Below, in pieces: positions 17,755 to 26,766 of a DNA stretch of 64,000 nucleotides. Source of the stretch: Kitasatospora sp. NBC_00458 (lineage in GTDB: Bacteria > Actinomycetota > Actinomycetes > Streptomycetales > Streptomycetaceae); assembly GCF_036013975.1 (NCBI RefSeq), contig NZ_CP107904.1:2666001-2730000 (forward strand). Reading direction: 5' to 3'. Below the pieces are notes generated by a model. It was not told the origin of the DNA. It did no database searches and saw only the letters and a program-made list of their open reading frames with translations. Within the stretch, counting starts at the first letter, position 1, and each line of letters begins with the position of its first letter. The position numbers and the translations under genes were made by a program.

Positions 17755-19143
17755 GTGGCGAACGACGCCAGCACCGTTTTCGACGTAGTCATTCTCGGAG
17801 GCGGAAGCGGCGGTTACGCCGCGGCGCTCCGCGCCGCCCAGCTGGGCCTGAGCGTCGCCCTGATCGAGAAGGGTGAGCTCGGCGGCACCTGCCTGCACCG
17901 CGGCTGCATCCCGACCAAGGCGCTGCTGCACGCGGCCGAGATCGCCGATGAGACGAAGGAGGCCGCCGAGTTCGGCGTGCTGGCCACCTTCCAGGGCATC
18001 GACATCAACGGCGTCCACAAGTACAAGGACGACGTCATCGCGGGCCTGTACAAGGGCCTGCAGGGCCTGGTGGCCTCCCGCAAGGTCACCTTCATCCAGG
18101 GCGAGGGCAAGCTCTCCTCGCAGACCTCGGTGGACGTCAACGGCCAGCGCATCGAGGGCCGCCACATCGTGCTGGCCACCGGCTCCGTGCCGCGCTCGAT
18201 CCCGGGCCTGGAGATCGACGGCAACCGCGTGATCTCCTCGGACCACGCCCTCAAGCTCGACCGCATCCCGAAGTCGGCCGTCATCCTCGGCGGCGGCGTG
18301 ATCGGCGTCGAGTTCGCCTCGGTCTGGAAGTCGTTCGGCGTCGAGGTCACCATCGTCGAGGCCCTGCCGCACCTGGTCCCGCTGGAGGACGAGAACTCCT
18401 CCAAGCTGCTGGAGCGCGCCTTCCGCAAGCGCGGCATCAAGTTCGAGCTGAAGGCCCGCTTCTCCGGCGTCGAGTACACCGAGGCCGGTGTGCGCGTCTC
18501 CACCGAGAACGGCAAGCAGATCGACGCCGACCTGCTGCTCGTCGCCATCGGCCGCGGCCCGGTCTCGGCCGGCCTCGGCTACGAGGAGAACGGCGTCGCG
18601 ATGGACCGCGGCTACGTCCTCGTCGACGAGTACATGCGCACCAACGTGCCGACCATCTCGGCCGTCGGCGACCTCGCCCCGACCCTGCAGCTGGCCCACG
18701 TCGGCTTCGCCGAGGGCATCCTGGTCGCCGAGCGCCTGGCCGGCCTCAAGCCGGTGCCGATCGACTACGACGGCGTCCCGCGCGTGACCTACTCCAACCC
18801 CGAGGTCGCCTCCGTCGGCATCTCCGAGGCCAAGGCCGTCGAGCTGTACGGCAAGGAGAAGGTCGTCACCCTCAAGTACAACCTGGCCGGCAACGGCAAG
18901 AGCAAGATCCTGAAGACCGCCGGCGAGATCAAGCTCGTCCAGGTCAAGGACGGCGCCGTGGTCGGCGTCCACATGGTCGGCGCCCGGATGGGCGAGCAGG
19001 TCGGAGAGGCCCAGCTGATCTACAACTGGGAAGCTCTGCCCGCGGAGGTCGCGCAGCTCATCCACGCGCACCCGACCCAGTCCGAGGCTCTGGGCGAGGC
19101 GCACCTGGCGCTGGCCGGCAAGCCGCTGCACGCGCACGACTGA
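17755..19143 (+). CDS. lpdA: Dihydrolipoyl dehydrogenase (E3)
   Basis: A 462-residue FAD disulfide reductase that reoxidises the dihydrolipoyl groups of 2-oxoacid dehydrogenase complexes with NAD. The FAD-binding [13 protein letters not shown] is at the N-terminus. The redox disulfide is C46-L-H-R-G-C51. The NAD site is [15 protein letters not shown], and the C-terminal His439-Glu444 pair (HPTQSE) completes the active site of the dimer partner. GTG 17755 follows GGAGG (17743-17747). sucB begins 58 bp downstream, so E3 and E2 are made together. Confidence 0.97.
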   Translation: MANDASTVFDVVILGGGSGGYAAALRAAQLGLSVALIEKGELGGTCLHRGCIPTKALLHAAEIADETKEAAEFGVLATFQGIDINGVHKYKDDVIAGLYKGLQGLVASRKVTFIQGEGKLSSQTSVDVNGQRIEGRHIVLATGSVPRSIPGLEIDGNRVISSDHALKLDRIPKSAVILGGGVIGVEFASVWKSFGVEVTIVEALPHLVPLEDENSSKLLERAFRKRGIKFELKARFSGVEYTEAGVRVSTENGKQIDADLLLVAIGRGPVSAGLGYEENGVAMDRGYVLVDEYMRTNVPTISAVGDLAPTLQLAHVGFAEGILVAERLAGLKPVPIDYDGVPRVTYSNPEVASVGISEAKAVELYGKEKVVTLKYNLAGNGKSKILKTAGEIKLVQVKDGAVVGVHMVGARMGEQVGEAQLIYNWEALPAEVAQLIHAHPTQSEALGEAHLALAGKPLHAHD

Positions 19144-19201
19144 TCGCGCCCCACCCCCCCAAACTTCCAGTACGCAAGACTTGATAGGAGTCGCTGAAAC
19201 C

Positions 19202-20992
19202 ATGGCGGTCTCAGTAACACTGCCCGCGCTGGGCGAGAGCGTTTCCGAGGGCACCGTCACCCGTTGGCTGAAGGCCGAGGGTGAGCGCGTGGAGGTCGAC
19301 GAGCCGCTGCTCGAAGTCTCGACCGACAAGGTCGACACCGAGATCCCGGCCCCGGCCTCCGGCATCCTGGCCTCGATCAAGGTCGGCGAGGACGAGACCG
19401 TCGAGGTGGGCGCCGAGCTGGCGATCATCGACGACGGCTCCGGCGCCCCGGTCGCCGCTCCGGCTCCGGTCGCCGAGGCCGCTCCGGCCCCGGCCGCCCC
19501 CGTCGCCGAGGCCCCGGTCGCCGCGCCGGCCCCGGTCGCCGAGGCCCCGGTCGCCGCGCCGGCCGCTCCGGCCGCCGCCCCGGCCGCCGACGCCACCCCG
19601 GTGCTGCTCCCCGCCCTGGGCGAGTCGGTCTCCGAGGGCACCGTCACCCGCTGGCTGAAGGCCGAGGGTGACACGGTCGAGGTCGACGAGCCGCTGCTTG
19701 AGGTCTCCACCGACAAGGTCGACACCGAGATCCCGTCGCCGGTCGCCGGCACCCTGGTGAAGATCCTGGTCGGCGAGGACGAGACCGCCGAGGTCGGCGC
19801 CCAGCTCGCGCTGATCGGTGCCGCGGGTGCCGCCGTGGCCGCCCCGGCTCCGGTCGCCGCTCCGGCCCCGGCTGCCGCTCCGGCTCCGGCTCCGGTCGCC
19901 CCGGCCGCTCCGGTCGCCGCCCCGGCTCCGGCCGCTCCGGCCCCGGTCGCCCCGGCTGCCCCGGCCCCGGTGGCCGCTCCGGCTCCGGTCGCCCCCGTCG
20001 CCGCCCCGGCCCCGGCTGCCCCGGTCGCCGCTCCGGCCCCGGTCGCCCCGGCTGCCCCGGTGGCCGACGCCGGTGACGCCTACGTCACCCCGCTGGTCCG
20101 CAAGCTCGCCGCCGAGCAGGGCGTCGCGCTGGCCTCCGTCACCGGCACCGGTGTCGGCGGCCGCATCCGCAAGCAGGACGTCCTGGCCGCCGCCGAGGCC
20201 GCCAAGGCCGTGCCGGCCCCGGTCGCCGCCGCCCCGGCCGCCGCGCCGAAGGCCGCCGCCGCGCCGTCCCCGCTGCGTGGCCAGACGGTCAAGATGACCC
20301 GCATGCGCAAGGTCATCGGCGACAACATGCTGAAGGCCCTGCACGAGCAGGCCCAGCTGACCAGCGTGGTCGAGGTGGACGTCACCAAGATCATGTCGCT
20401 GCGGAACAAGGCCAAGGACGGCTTCCTCGCCCGCGAGGGCGTCAAGCTGTCCCCGATGCCGTTCTTCGTCAAGGCCGCGGCCCAGGCGCTGAAGACCAAC
20501 CCGGTCGTCAACGCCCGGATCAACGAGGCCGAGGGCACCATCACCTACTTCGACACCGAGAACATCGGTATCGCGGTGGACTCCGAGAAGGGTCTGATGA
20601 CCCCGGTCATCAAGGGTGCGGGCGACCTCAACATCGCCGGCATCTCCAAGAAGACCGCAGAGCTGGCCAGCAAGGTGCGCGGCAACAAGATCACCCCGGA
20701 CGAGCTGTCCGGCGCCACCTTCACCATCAGCAACACCGGTTCGCGCGGTGCGCTGTTCGACACCGTGATCGTCCCGCCGAACCAGGTCGGCATCCTGGGC
20801 ATCGGCGCGACCGTCAAGCGCCCGGTCGTCATCGAGGCCGACGGCGGCACCGCCATCGGCATCCGTGACATGACCTACCTGTCGCTCTCCTACGACCACC
20901 GCCTGGTGGACGGCGCCGACGCCGCCCGCTACCTGGTGGCCGTCAAGGAGATCCTGGAGGCCGGCGAGTTCGAGGTCGAGCTCGGCCTGTAA
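19202..20992 (+). CDS. sucB: Dihydrolipoamide succinyltransferase, 2-oxoglutarate dehydrogenase E2 type
   Basis: A 596-residue E2 acyltransferase. Two lipoyl domains carry the lysines to be lipoylated in [12 protein letters not shown] (Lys43 and Lys172). They are joined by Ala/Pro/Val-rich linkers; the second is very long (about residues 210-290). Next come a peripheral-subunit-binding domain ([14 protein letters not shown]) and the catalytic core with the HxxxDG motif (His566, Asp570). ATG 19202 follows AGGAG (19186-19190). In actinomycetes this E2 may serve both pyruvate and 2-oxoglutarate dehydrogenase; which one cannot be decided here. lipB and lipA, whose products make its cofactor, lie 15 kb downstream. 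Confidence 0.93.
   Translation: MAVSVTLPALGESVSEGTVTRWLKAEGERVEVDEPLLEVSTDKVDTEIPAPASGILASIKVGEDETVEVGAELAIIDDGSGAPVAAPAPVAEAAPAPAAPVAEAPVAAPAPVAEAPVAAPAAPAAAPAADATPVLLPALGESVSEGTVTRWLKAEGDTVEVDEPLLEVSTDKVDTEIPSPVAGTLVKILVGEDETAEVGAQLALIGAAGAAVAAPAPVAAPAPAAAPAPAPVAPAAPVAAPAPAAPAPVAPAAPAPVAAPAPVAPVAAPAPAAPVAAPAPVAPAAPVADAGDAYVTPLVRKLAAEQGVALASVTGTGVGGRIRKQDVLAAAEAAKAVPAPVAAAPAAAPKAAAAPSPLRGQTVKMTRMRKVIGDNMLKALHEQAQLTSVVEVDVTKIMSLRNKAKDGFLAREGVKLSPMPFFVKAAAQALKTNPVVNARINEAEGTITYFDTENIGIAVDSEKGLMTPVIKGAGDLNIAGISKKTAELASKVRGNKITPDELSGATFTISNTGSRGALFDTVIVPPNQVGILGIGATVKRPVVIEADGGTAIGIRDMTYLSLSYDHRLVDGADAARYLVAVKEILEAGEFEVELGL
19445..20060 (+). repeat. Low-complexity Ala/Pro linker repeats inside sucB
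   Basis: Two blocks (about 19445-19600 and 19840-20060) are built from short units encoding [12 protein letters not shown] and similar. They are protein linkers, not mobile DNA, and could vary in length by recombination. Confidence 0.8.
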
Positions 20993-21008
20993 GGGTCCTC
21001 GGAGGTAC

Positions 21009-21046
21009 CGGAGCCCCGCGTCGTCCCCGGACGGCGCGGGGCTCCG
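21009..21046 (+). terminator. Hairpin terminator after sucB
   Basis: Perfect 12-bp stem (21009-21020 with 21035-21046), 16 bp past the sucB stop. Confidence 0.75.
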
Positions 21047-21266
21047 CGTTTCCCGCGCCCTCCGCGGCGCCGGCGTCCTCCCCGCCCGGCTCCGGGGGCG
21101 CGGCCCGACGCGGCGTCCGACGCGGCCCGACGCCGCTCCGGGCGGGTCCGGGGCGCCGCGCACCGACGGTTCTTCCTGCGATTTCGGGATTTTTCGCCTG
21201 ATTCCGGGGTGATTCGCCCGGTCATCGCATGCGCTCGTGCGAAGGAACAGGGATGCTGGAGCCGTG

Positions 21267-21782
21267 ATGGACGAGACCGACTTCTGGCAGATCATCGACG
21301 AGACCCGGGAAGCCGCCGACGGCGACCCGGACGAACAGGCGGAGCGCCTGGTGGAACGGCTCGCCCAGCTGTCCCCGCCCGATGTCATCGACTTCGCGCG
21401 GCTGTTCGAGGCCCGGTTCCAGCGCGCCTACCGCCACGACCTGTGGGGCGCGGCGTACCTGCTGCTGGACGGCGCCTCGGAGGACACCTTCGACTACTTC
21501 CGGTGCTGGCTGATCGGCCAGGGCCGGGACGTCTTCGAGGGCGGGCTGTACGAGCCGGACGACCTGGCGGACCTGCTGCCCGACTTCGACGAGGAGGAGG
21601 ACGGCGAGGCCGAGGACCTCGGTTACGCCGCCGACGAGGCGTACGAGCAGCTGACGGGGCTGCCGCTGCCCGAGGTGGGCGAGCGGCAGCCCGCGCGGCC
21701 GTCCGGAGCCGCCCTGGACTTCGACGACCCGGACGTCATGGCGAAACGGTTCCCCAAGCTCTGGGAGCGATACGGGGACTGA
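21267..21782 (+). CDS. DUF4240-type protein
   Basis: A 171-residue acidic, soluble protein. The start MDETDFWQIIDETREAA and the run DVIDFARLFEARFQRAYRHDLWGAAYLL match DUF4240, a family of unknown function found in many bacteria. ATG 21267 is chosen over an upstream Met because homology begins there and GGAG lies 5 nt before it. It has no signal peptide or membrane helix. The neighbour on the other strand ends 18 bp away, with no hairpin between. Confidence 0.8.
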   Translation: MDETDFWQIIDETREAADGDPDEQAERLVERLAQLSPPDVIDFARLFEARFQRAYRHDLWGAAYLLLDGASEDTFDYFRCWLIGQGRDVFEGGLYEPDDLADLLPDFDEEEDGEAEDLGYAADEAYEQLTGLPLPEVGERQPARPSGAALDFDDPDVMAKRFPKLWERYGD

Positions 21783-21800
21783 GCGCGCCGCGGCGGTCGG

Positions 21801-22844
21801 TCAGGTGTTGGAGCCGCCCGCCGCGCTGCTGTCCTGCTTGATCCCCTTGAGGATCTGGTCCAGCACGGTGGGGTCGGGCGCGCCCGCGGCGTCGTCCACC
21901 CCGCCCTCGAAGGCCACGTAGCCGCCGCCCTTGGCCGGCACCGCCACCATCAGGATGTAGCCCTTGCTGCCGTCCGCGGTGACGATGTGCCAGCGCACCG
22001 CGTAGCCGGAGATGCCCGCGACCGTGGTGCTGGCGGAGCCGGCGTCGGTGTGCGAGGCGATGTTGCTGAAGATCGCCGCCGCGTAGGTGGGCATCGCGGC
22101 CTCGGCCGCCGCCCGGGCCGTGGTACCCGAGATGGTGTCCTTCTCGACCGAGAACTGACCGCGGATGCAGGAGCCGCCGCCGGGGCAGGTGTACCGGCCG
22201 TTGCCGAGGAAGACCGTCGAGTGGTCGCCGTCGGTCGTCGCGTCCCAGCCCTCGAAGACCGGCACGGTGATGGCGTGCTGGGCGTCGGCCACGGTGTCCT
22301 TGACCACCGGCGCGGGGCGCGCGGTCGTCGTGGGGGTGGTGTTCCGGGTCGGCGTCGGGGTCGGGGTCGGGGTCGGGGTGGCCGTGGGGCTCGGGGTGTC
22401 CGTGACGGTGACGGTCGGCACCGGAGCGGTCGGGTCGGCCGACGGCGTGCCGCCGCCGCTGTTGAGCGCGATGGCGGCCACCACGCCGACCACGGCCAGC
22501 ACGCCGAGCACGATGCCCACGGCCGTGCCGGTCTTGATCCGGTTCGACTGCTGCTGGGGCGGGTAGCCGGCCGGCGGGTAGCCGTAGCCGGGCGGGTTCT
22601 GCGTCGGGTAGCCGTACCCCGGCTGCCCCTGCTGCTGTGCGCCGTATCCGTAGGAGGGCGGTGCGGAGGCCTGCGGCGGGTTCTGCCAGGAGACCTGTGT
22701 CGGGGCGTCGGCCATCTGGCCGCCGCCCGCCTGGACGGGACGCACCTCGCTGGTCCAGGCGTTGCCGTCCCACCAGCGCTCATGACCGGCCGTGCCGTCC
22801 GCACCCGGTACCGGGTACCACCCCGGAGGCGTCGAGTTGCTCAC
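21801..22844 (-). CDS. DUF2510 membrane-anchored protein with Thr/Pro stalk
   Basis: About 347 residues. The N-terminus is a DUF2510 domain (TPPGWYPVPGADG to RWWDGNAWTSE). A Gln/Gly/Tyr/Pro-rich segment with YGYP repeats follows, then one transmembrane helix (GIVLGVLAVVGVVAAIAL), a Thr/Pro repeat stalk (TPTPTPTPTPTR) and an exported C-terminal domain of about 150 residues with two Cys that may pair (YTCPGGGSC). DUF2510 is a cytoplasmic domain of unknown role common in actinobacterial membrane proteins. GTG 22844 is chosen because a TACGGT box lies 6 nt upstream with no ribosome site, suggesting a leaderless mRNA. Confidence 0.8.
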   Translation of the reverse strand: MSNSTPPGWYPVPGADGTAGHERWWDGNAWTSEVRPVQAGGGQMADAPTQVSWQNPPQASAPPSYGYGAQQQGQPGYGYPTQNPPGYGYPPAGYPPQQQSNRIKTGTAVGIVLGVLAVVGVVAAIALNSGGGTPSADPTAPVPTVTVTDTPSPTATPTPTPTPTPTRNTTPTTTARPAPVVKDTVADAQHAITVPVFEGWDATTDGDHSTVFLGNGRYTCPGGGSCIRGQFSVEKDTISGTTARAAAEAAMPTYAAAIFSNIASHTDAGSASTTVAGISGYAVRWHIVTADGSKGYILMVAVPAKGGGYVAFEGGVDDAAGAPDPTVLDQILKGIKQDSSAAGGSNT

Positions 22845-23049
22845 GGCCGTACCGTACCCGTCCGGGTGACGGTCCAGACAGGCTGGGTCTGTCACGACTC
22901 TGCACCACCCGCGTCCGGATCTGACGACCCGTCGGCAACGGGGCAGGTGGGGGCCCGTGCCGGGGCGCGGCGGGGGGTGGGGGGACGGGACCGGAGGCGC
23001 GGCCGGGGTTGCGGGACGGGGTGGGAGGCGCGGCGCGGGCCGCCGGGGG

Positions 23050-23559
23050 TCAGGCCGTCAGGGTGCGGGCCATGAGGACGTCGTCGACGTAGCGGCCGTC
23101 GATCAGGAACTCCTCCGCCAGCGAACCCTCGACGACGAAGCCGCAGCGCTCGTAGAGGGCGCGGGCCGGGGCGTTGTGGCCGAGCACGCGCAGGGTGATC
23201 CGGCGGGCGCCCTGGGCACGGGCGGCCCCGCAGGCGGCCTCGACCAGCGCGACGCCGATCCCCCGGCCGCGGGCCCCGGCGTCGACCGCCAGGCCCTGGA
23301 TCTGACGGACGTGCTGGTTGCTGGCCAGCGGGGTGGGCGGGACGACCCGCACGTAGCCGACGATCCGGTCGCCGAGCAGGGCGAGCAGGAACTGGTCCGG
23401 GGCGTGGCGCTCGTCGAAGACGCCCGCGTCCTCGGCGGGCTGCGGGGCGACGTCGGCCAGCCAGGTCCAGGCCGCGCGGTTGAGGGCTGCGAGTTCCTTC
23501 TCGTCCTCGGCCTGGGCGGGGCGGATGATCAGATCGTCGGATTCGCGCATGCGCGTCAT
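23050..23559 (-). CDS. GNAT-family N-acetyltransferase, RimI-like
   Basis: A 169-residue single-domain acetyltransferase. Motif A is IQGLAVDAGARGRGIGVALVEAA, where RGRGIG binds the acetyl-CoA pyrophosphate. The following ARALYERCGFVVEG is the usual motif B. The tail (IDGRYVDDVLMARTL) resembles RimJ/PaiA-type enzymes that act on N-termini or small amines. ATG 23559 or the in-frame ATG 23550 may be the start; neither has a clear ribosome site. It is divergent from the SDR39U1 gene. Confidence 0.85.
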   Translation of the reverse strand: MTRMRESDDLIIRPAQAEDEKELAALNRAAWTWLADVAPQPAEDAGVFDERHAPDQFLLALLGDRIVGYVRVVPPTPLASNQHVRQIQGLAVDAGARGRGIGVALVEAACGAARAQGARRITLRVLGHNAPARALYERCGFVVEGSLAEEFLIDGRYVDDVLMARTLTA

Positions 23560-23889
23560 GCTAATCACGGCCCTCGCGGGCGTACACGGAATTAGCGGCC
23601 GCCGGACGCCCGGGGCGCGCGGCGACCGGCTGCGGCCGACGGGCTGCGGCCGACGGGCTGCGGCCGACCGGCTTCGCCCTGGGGCTTCGCCGACGGGCTC
23701 CCGAGCGGGTTCCGGCGTTCGGCACCGCCGCCGGGGGAAGGGCTCGGGGACGGCCCGGGAAGGGCTCGGGAACGGCTCGGGCGACGGGGTGTGCCCGTCC
23801 GCCCTGGCGCGCCGGTCCCGCGCCCCCGGCGGCGGCGCTCCGGGCGGCGGAGTCCCGGTCTGCGGGGCACCGGCTGCGAGGATGTCCGC
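23560..23889. repeat. Intergenic region with short tandem repeats
   Basis: No gene is supported here. Three copies of a 14-bp unit, GGCTGCGGCCGACG, run from 23628 to 23669. A second pair, GGGAAGGGCTCGGG, lies around 23736-23770. Both are simple GC-rich repeats. Confidence 0.6.
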
Positions 23890-24795
23890 ATGAGAATCGC
23901 GGTCACAGGATCCACGGGACTGATCGGCTCGGCGCTCGTCGGCTCGCTGCTGGCGGACGGCCACGAGGTGGTGCGCCTGGTCCGGCACCGGTCGCGGACC
24001 GGTCCGCGGCCGGACGGCACCACCGCCATCGGCTGGAACCCGCTGCTGGGCCAGGTCGACCGGGCCGGGCTGGCCGGCGTCGAGGCGGTCGTGCACCTGG
24101 CCGGCGCCGGGGTCGGCGACCGCCGCTGGACCGACGCCTACAAGCGGGAGATCCGGGAGAGCCGGGTGCTCGGCACCGAGACGCTGGCCAACGCGGTGGC
24201 CGGACTCGCCGAGCCGCCGCGGGTCCTCGTCAGCGCCTCGGCGGTCGGCTACTACGGGCAGACCGGGGACCGGGTGATCGACGAGGAGTCACCGGCCGGG
24301 GACGACTTCCTGGCCGAGGTCTGCGTCGAGTGGGAGGCCGCGGCCGGAGCGGCCGAGCGGGCCGGGGTCCGGGTGGTGCACCCGCGGACCGGCCTGGTGC
24401 TCTCGGCGGACGGCGGCGCGGGCGGGCGGCTCTTCCCGCTCTTCCGGCTGGGCCTCGGCGGGCGGCTCGGCGACGGGCGGCAGTACTGGAGCTTCATCTC
24501 GCTGGCCGACGAGGTCGCGGCGCTGCGGTTCCTGATCGACCGGAACGACCTGAGCGGGCCGTTCAACCTGTCCGCCCCGGAGCCGGTGACCAACGCCGAG
24601 CTGACGGCGGCGCTCGGGCGTGAGCTGCACCGGCCGACGCCGTTCCCGGTGCCGAAGGCCGCCCTGGGCGCGGTGCTGGGCGAGCTGGCGATCGAGGTGG
24701 TCGGCAGCCACCGGGTGGTGCCGCGGCGGCTGCTGGAGGCGGGCTTCCGGTTCCGGCACCCGGACGTGGACTCGGCGGTGCGGGCGGCGCTCTGA
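23890..24795 (+). CDS. TIGR01777/SDR39U1 epimerase-like protein (YfcH type)
   Basis: A 301-residue atypical short-chain dehydrogenase. The N-terminal dinucleotide site MRIAVTGSTGLIGSALV is clear. VLVSASAVGYYGQTGD and HPRTGLVLSADGGAG are marks of the TIGR01777 family (E. coli YfcH). The C-terminal DUF1731-type segment (FNLSAPEPVTNAELTAALG to HRVVPRRLLEAGFRF) completes it. Its natural reaction is unknown. ATG 23890 follows GAGGA about 8 nt upstream. A hairpin at 24973-24993 may end the transcript. Confidence 0.9.
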   Translation: MRIAVTGSTGLIGSALVGSLLADGHEVVRLVRHRSRTGPRPDGTTAIGWNPLLGQVDRAGLAGVEAVVHLAGAGVGDRRWTDAYKREIRESRVLGTETLANAVAGLAEPPRVLVSASAVGYYGQTGDRVIDEESPAGDDFLAEVCVEWEAAAGAAERAGVRVVHPRTGLVLSADGGAGGRLFPLFRLGLGGRLGDGRQYWSFISLADEVAALRFLIDRNDLSGPFNLSAPEPVTNAELTAALGRELHRPTPFPVPKAALGAVLGELAIEVVGSHRVVPRRLLEAGFRFRHPDVDSAVRAAL

Positions 24796-25259
24796 CCGGA
24801 CGGGCGGTCCCGGCGGACGTCCCGGCGGACGCCCCGGCGGCGGCCCCGTGGCGGCCTGCCGGACGGGCGGTGGACGCCCGGCCGAGGCCCGGCGGCGGGT
24901 GCGCGCGCTCGCCCGCCGGGTCGCCGCGTAGGCGCGGTACGACGTCCACCCTGGCCAGGGGCATATGCCCGGCGGAGCCCTGGCGGGGCTCCGGGAGGGG
25001 GCGCACGGGAGCATGCAACGGGCGCGTCGCACGCCCCCGGTGACCGTGCGCGCCCACCGGACCGGAATCCCGCCCCGATCGAATCACTGTCCGTGACCGA
25101 GCCCCCACCGGATGCTGTCGCTCCTCTTCCCGGCCCCGGATCCGGCCCGATGCGCCTGTCTGACGCTCACACTGACTGGGCATCACATCGTCGGACCGTG
25201 TCCCAGCACCCCGCTGCCTGCGCCGGCCCGAAACCCCGGGACCAGGGAGGGAGCCACCC
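24796..25259. other. Intergenic region with repeats and one hairpin
   Basis: No gene is supported over 464 bp. Near 24803-24850 short CCCGGCGGACG-type units repeat. CGGAGCCC and GGGCTCCG (24973-24980 with 24986-24993) form a terminator-like hairpin. Confidence 0.5.
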
Positions 25260-26591
25260 GTGCCCACGTATGACTTCATTCGCCGCACCCGTCGGCAGTC
25301 CGATCCGGATGTCGTAGTGGTCGGAGCCGGACTCGCGGGCCTGGCCGCCGCCCGCGTCCTCACCGGCCACGGCCTGACCGTCCAGGTCCTGGAGGCCTCG
25401 GACCGGATCGGCGGCCGAGCGGCCACCCAGGAGCTGGACGGCTTCCGGCTCGACCACGGAAGCCACCTGCTGAACACCGCGTTCCCCGAACCGCGCCGCG
25501 TGCTCGACCTCGACCGCCTCGAACTGCGCCCGCTCGCGCCCGGCGTACTCGTGCACGGCGGCGGGCGCCGGTACCGGGTCGGGGACCCCCAGCTGACCAC
25601 CGCCCGGCAGGCCGCCGTCCGGGCACCGCTCGGCAGCCCGCTGGACAAGGCGAGGCTCGGCAGCTGGCTCAACCGGCTCGCCGCGACCCCCGCCGCCCGT
25701 CTCAAGGCCCGGCCGGAGACCACCGCCGCCCGGGCGCTCGCCGACCGCGGACTCGCCCCGCGGACCGTCGACGGCCTGCTGAGGCCGCTGCTCGGCGCCC
25801 TGCTCGGCGATCCGGCCCTCGGCACCAGCAGCCGGGTCGCCGACCTGGTGCTCCGCTGCTACGCGCGCGGCCGGCTCTGTCTGCCCGCCGGCGGGATCGC
25901 GGCCGTGCCGGCGCAGCTGGCCGCCGCCCTCCCCGCCGGCACCGTGCGCACCGGCGTGCGGGTCACCTCGATAGCGGCCGACGGCGTGGAGACCGCAGGA
26001 CACGGGCGGATCGGTGCCCAGGCCGTCGTCGTCGCCACCGACCCCCGGTCCGCCACCGGCCTGCTGCCGGGCCTGCGGCTGCCGGACTTCCACCCCGTCA
26101 CCACCTACTACCACGCGGCCGACCGGAGCCCGCTCGGCGAGGCCGTCCTCCTCCTGGACGGTGACCGCCAGGGCGGTCAGCCGTCGCTGGTCTCGCACTC
26201 GCTCGTGCTCAGCGAGCTGCACCCCTCGTACGCGCCGCCCGGGCAGACGCTGATCGCCACCACCGTGCTCGGGCGCCGCACCTTCGACGCCGGCGGGCCG
26301 GCCGCGCTGGAGCCCGCGGTGCGCGGGCGGCTCGCGGAGCTGTACGGGACGCCGACCGCGGGCTGGCACTTCCTGAGCGTGCGCCACCTCCCGGACGCGG
26401 TGCCCGCCATGCCGCCGCCGCACAACACCCGGCGGCCGGTCCGGCTGCTGGCCGGGCTCTACGTCTGCGGCGACCACCGGGACACCAGCAGCGTGCAGGG
26501 CGCGCTGGTCTCCGGACGGCGGGCCGCCGAGGCCGTCGTGCGCGACCTCGGGGTACCCGCCACCGTGCGGGAGGCGGAGGCCGCGGCCTGA
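25260..26591 (+). CDS. FAD-dependent oxidoreductase, amine oxidase/protoporphyrinogen oxidase-like
   Basis: A 443-residue flavoprotein. The Rossmann FAD site VVVVGAGLAGLAAARVL (about residues 18-34) is followed by LEASDRIGGR, the classic amine-oxidase/phytoene-desaturase start. The C-terminal FAD contact LYVCGDHRDTSSVQGALVSGRRAAE is also present. The middle is least conserved, so the substrate is open. GTG 25260 follows GGGAGG closely. It appears monocistronic and is closed by a long hairpin. Confidence 0.85.
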   Translation: MPTYDFIRRTRRQSDPDVVVVGAGLAGLAAARVLTGHGLTVQVLEASDRIGGRAATQELDGFRLDHGSHLLNTAFPEPRRVLDLDRLELRPLAPGVLVHGGGRRYRVGDPQLTTARQAAVRAPLGSPLDKARLGSWLNRLAATPAARLKARPETTAARALADRGLAPRTVDGLLRPLLGALLGDPALGTSSRVADLVLRCYARGRLCLPAGGIAAVPAQLAAALPAGTVRTGVRVTSIAADGVETAGHGRIGAQAVVVATDPRSATGLLPGLRLPDFHPVTTYYHAADRSPLGEAVLLLDGDRQGGQPSLVSHSLVLSELHPSYAPPGQTLIATTVLGRRTFDAGGPAALEPAVRGRLAELYGTPTAGWHFLSVRHLPDAVPAMPPPHNTRRPVRLLAGLYVCGDHRDTSSVQGALVSGRRAAEAVVRDLGVPATVREAEAAA

Positions 26592-26596
26592 CGCGC

Positions 26597-26671
26597 CGTG
26601 CCGCACCCGGCGGCACGCGGACGGGCCGCCGACGGAGCACCGACGGGCCGCCCGCCGCCGGGTGCGGCACG
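26597..26671 (+). terminator. Long-looped hairpin after the FAD oxidoreductase
   Basis: Perfect 17-bp arms (26597-26613 with 26655-26671) enclose 41 nt that is itself GC-rich and partly self-complementary. Confidence 0.65.
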
Positions 26672-26717
26672 CGGGCGGGCTGCCGGAGCGGGGCCCGCCC
26701 GCGTGCCAGTATGCCGA

Positions 26718-26723
26718 TATGAT
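26718..26723 (+). promoter_or_regulatory. -10 box TATGAT before the antiporter
   Basis: A near-consensus TATGAT, with no clear -35. It would start RNA near 26730. Confidence 0.45.
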
Positions 26724-26733
26724 CGCTAATCGG

Positions 26734-26766
26734 ATGGTTTCCTCCCCCCGGCCGGCCACCCGGTGA
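26734..26766 (+). CDS. Possible 10-codon leader peptide
   Basis: ATG 26734 lies only a few nt after the predicted RNA start. The frame MVSSPRPATR ends at TGA 26764-26766, overlapping the antiporter GTG as GTGA. The antiporter itself lacks a ribosome site, so coupled re-initiation is possible. Confidence 0.25.
   Translation: MVSSPRPATR

Noticed and set aside
19445..20060. Short repeats resembling a CRISPR or minisatellite
   Set aside because: They lie in frame inside sucB and encode the Ala/Pro linkers of the E2 protein. There are no regular spacers.
24620..24931. 103-codon frame after the SDR39U1 gene
   Set aside because: It starts inside that gene in another frame, with no ribosome site and biased composition.
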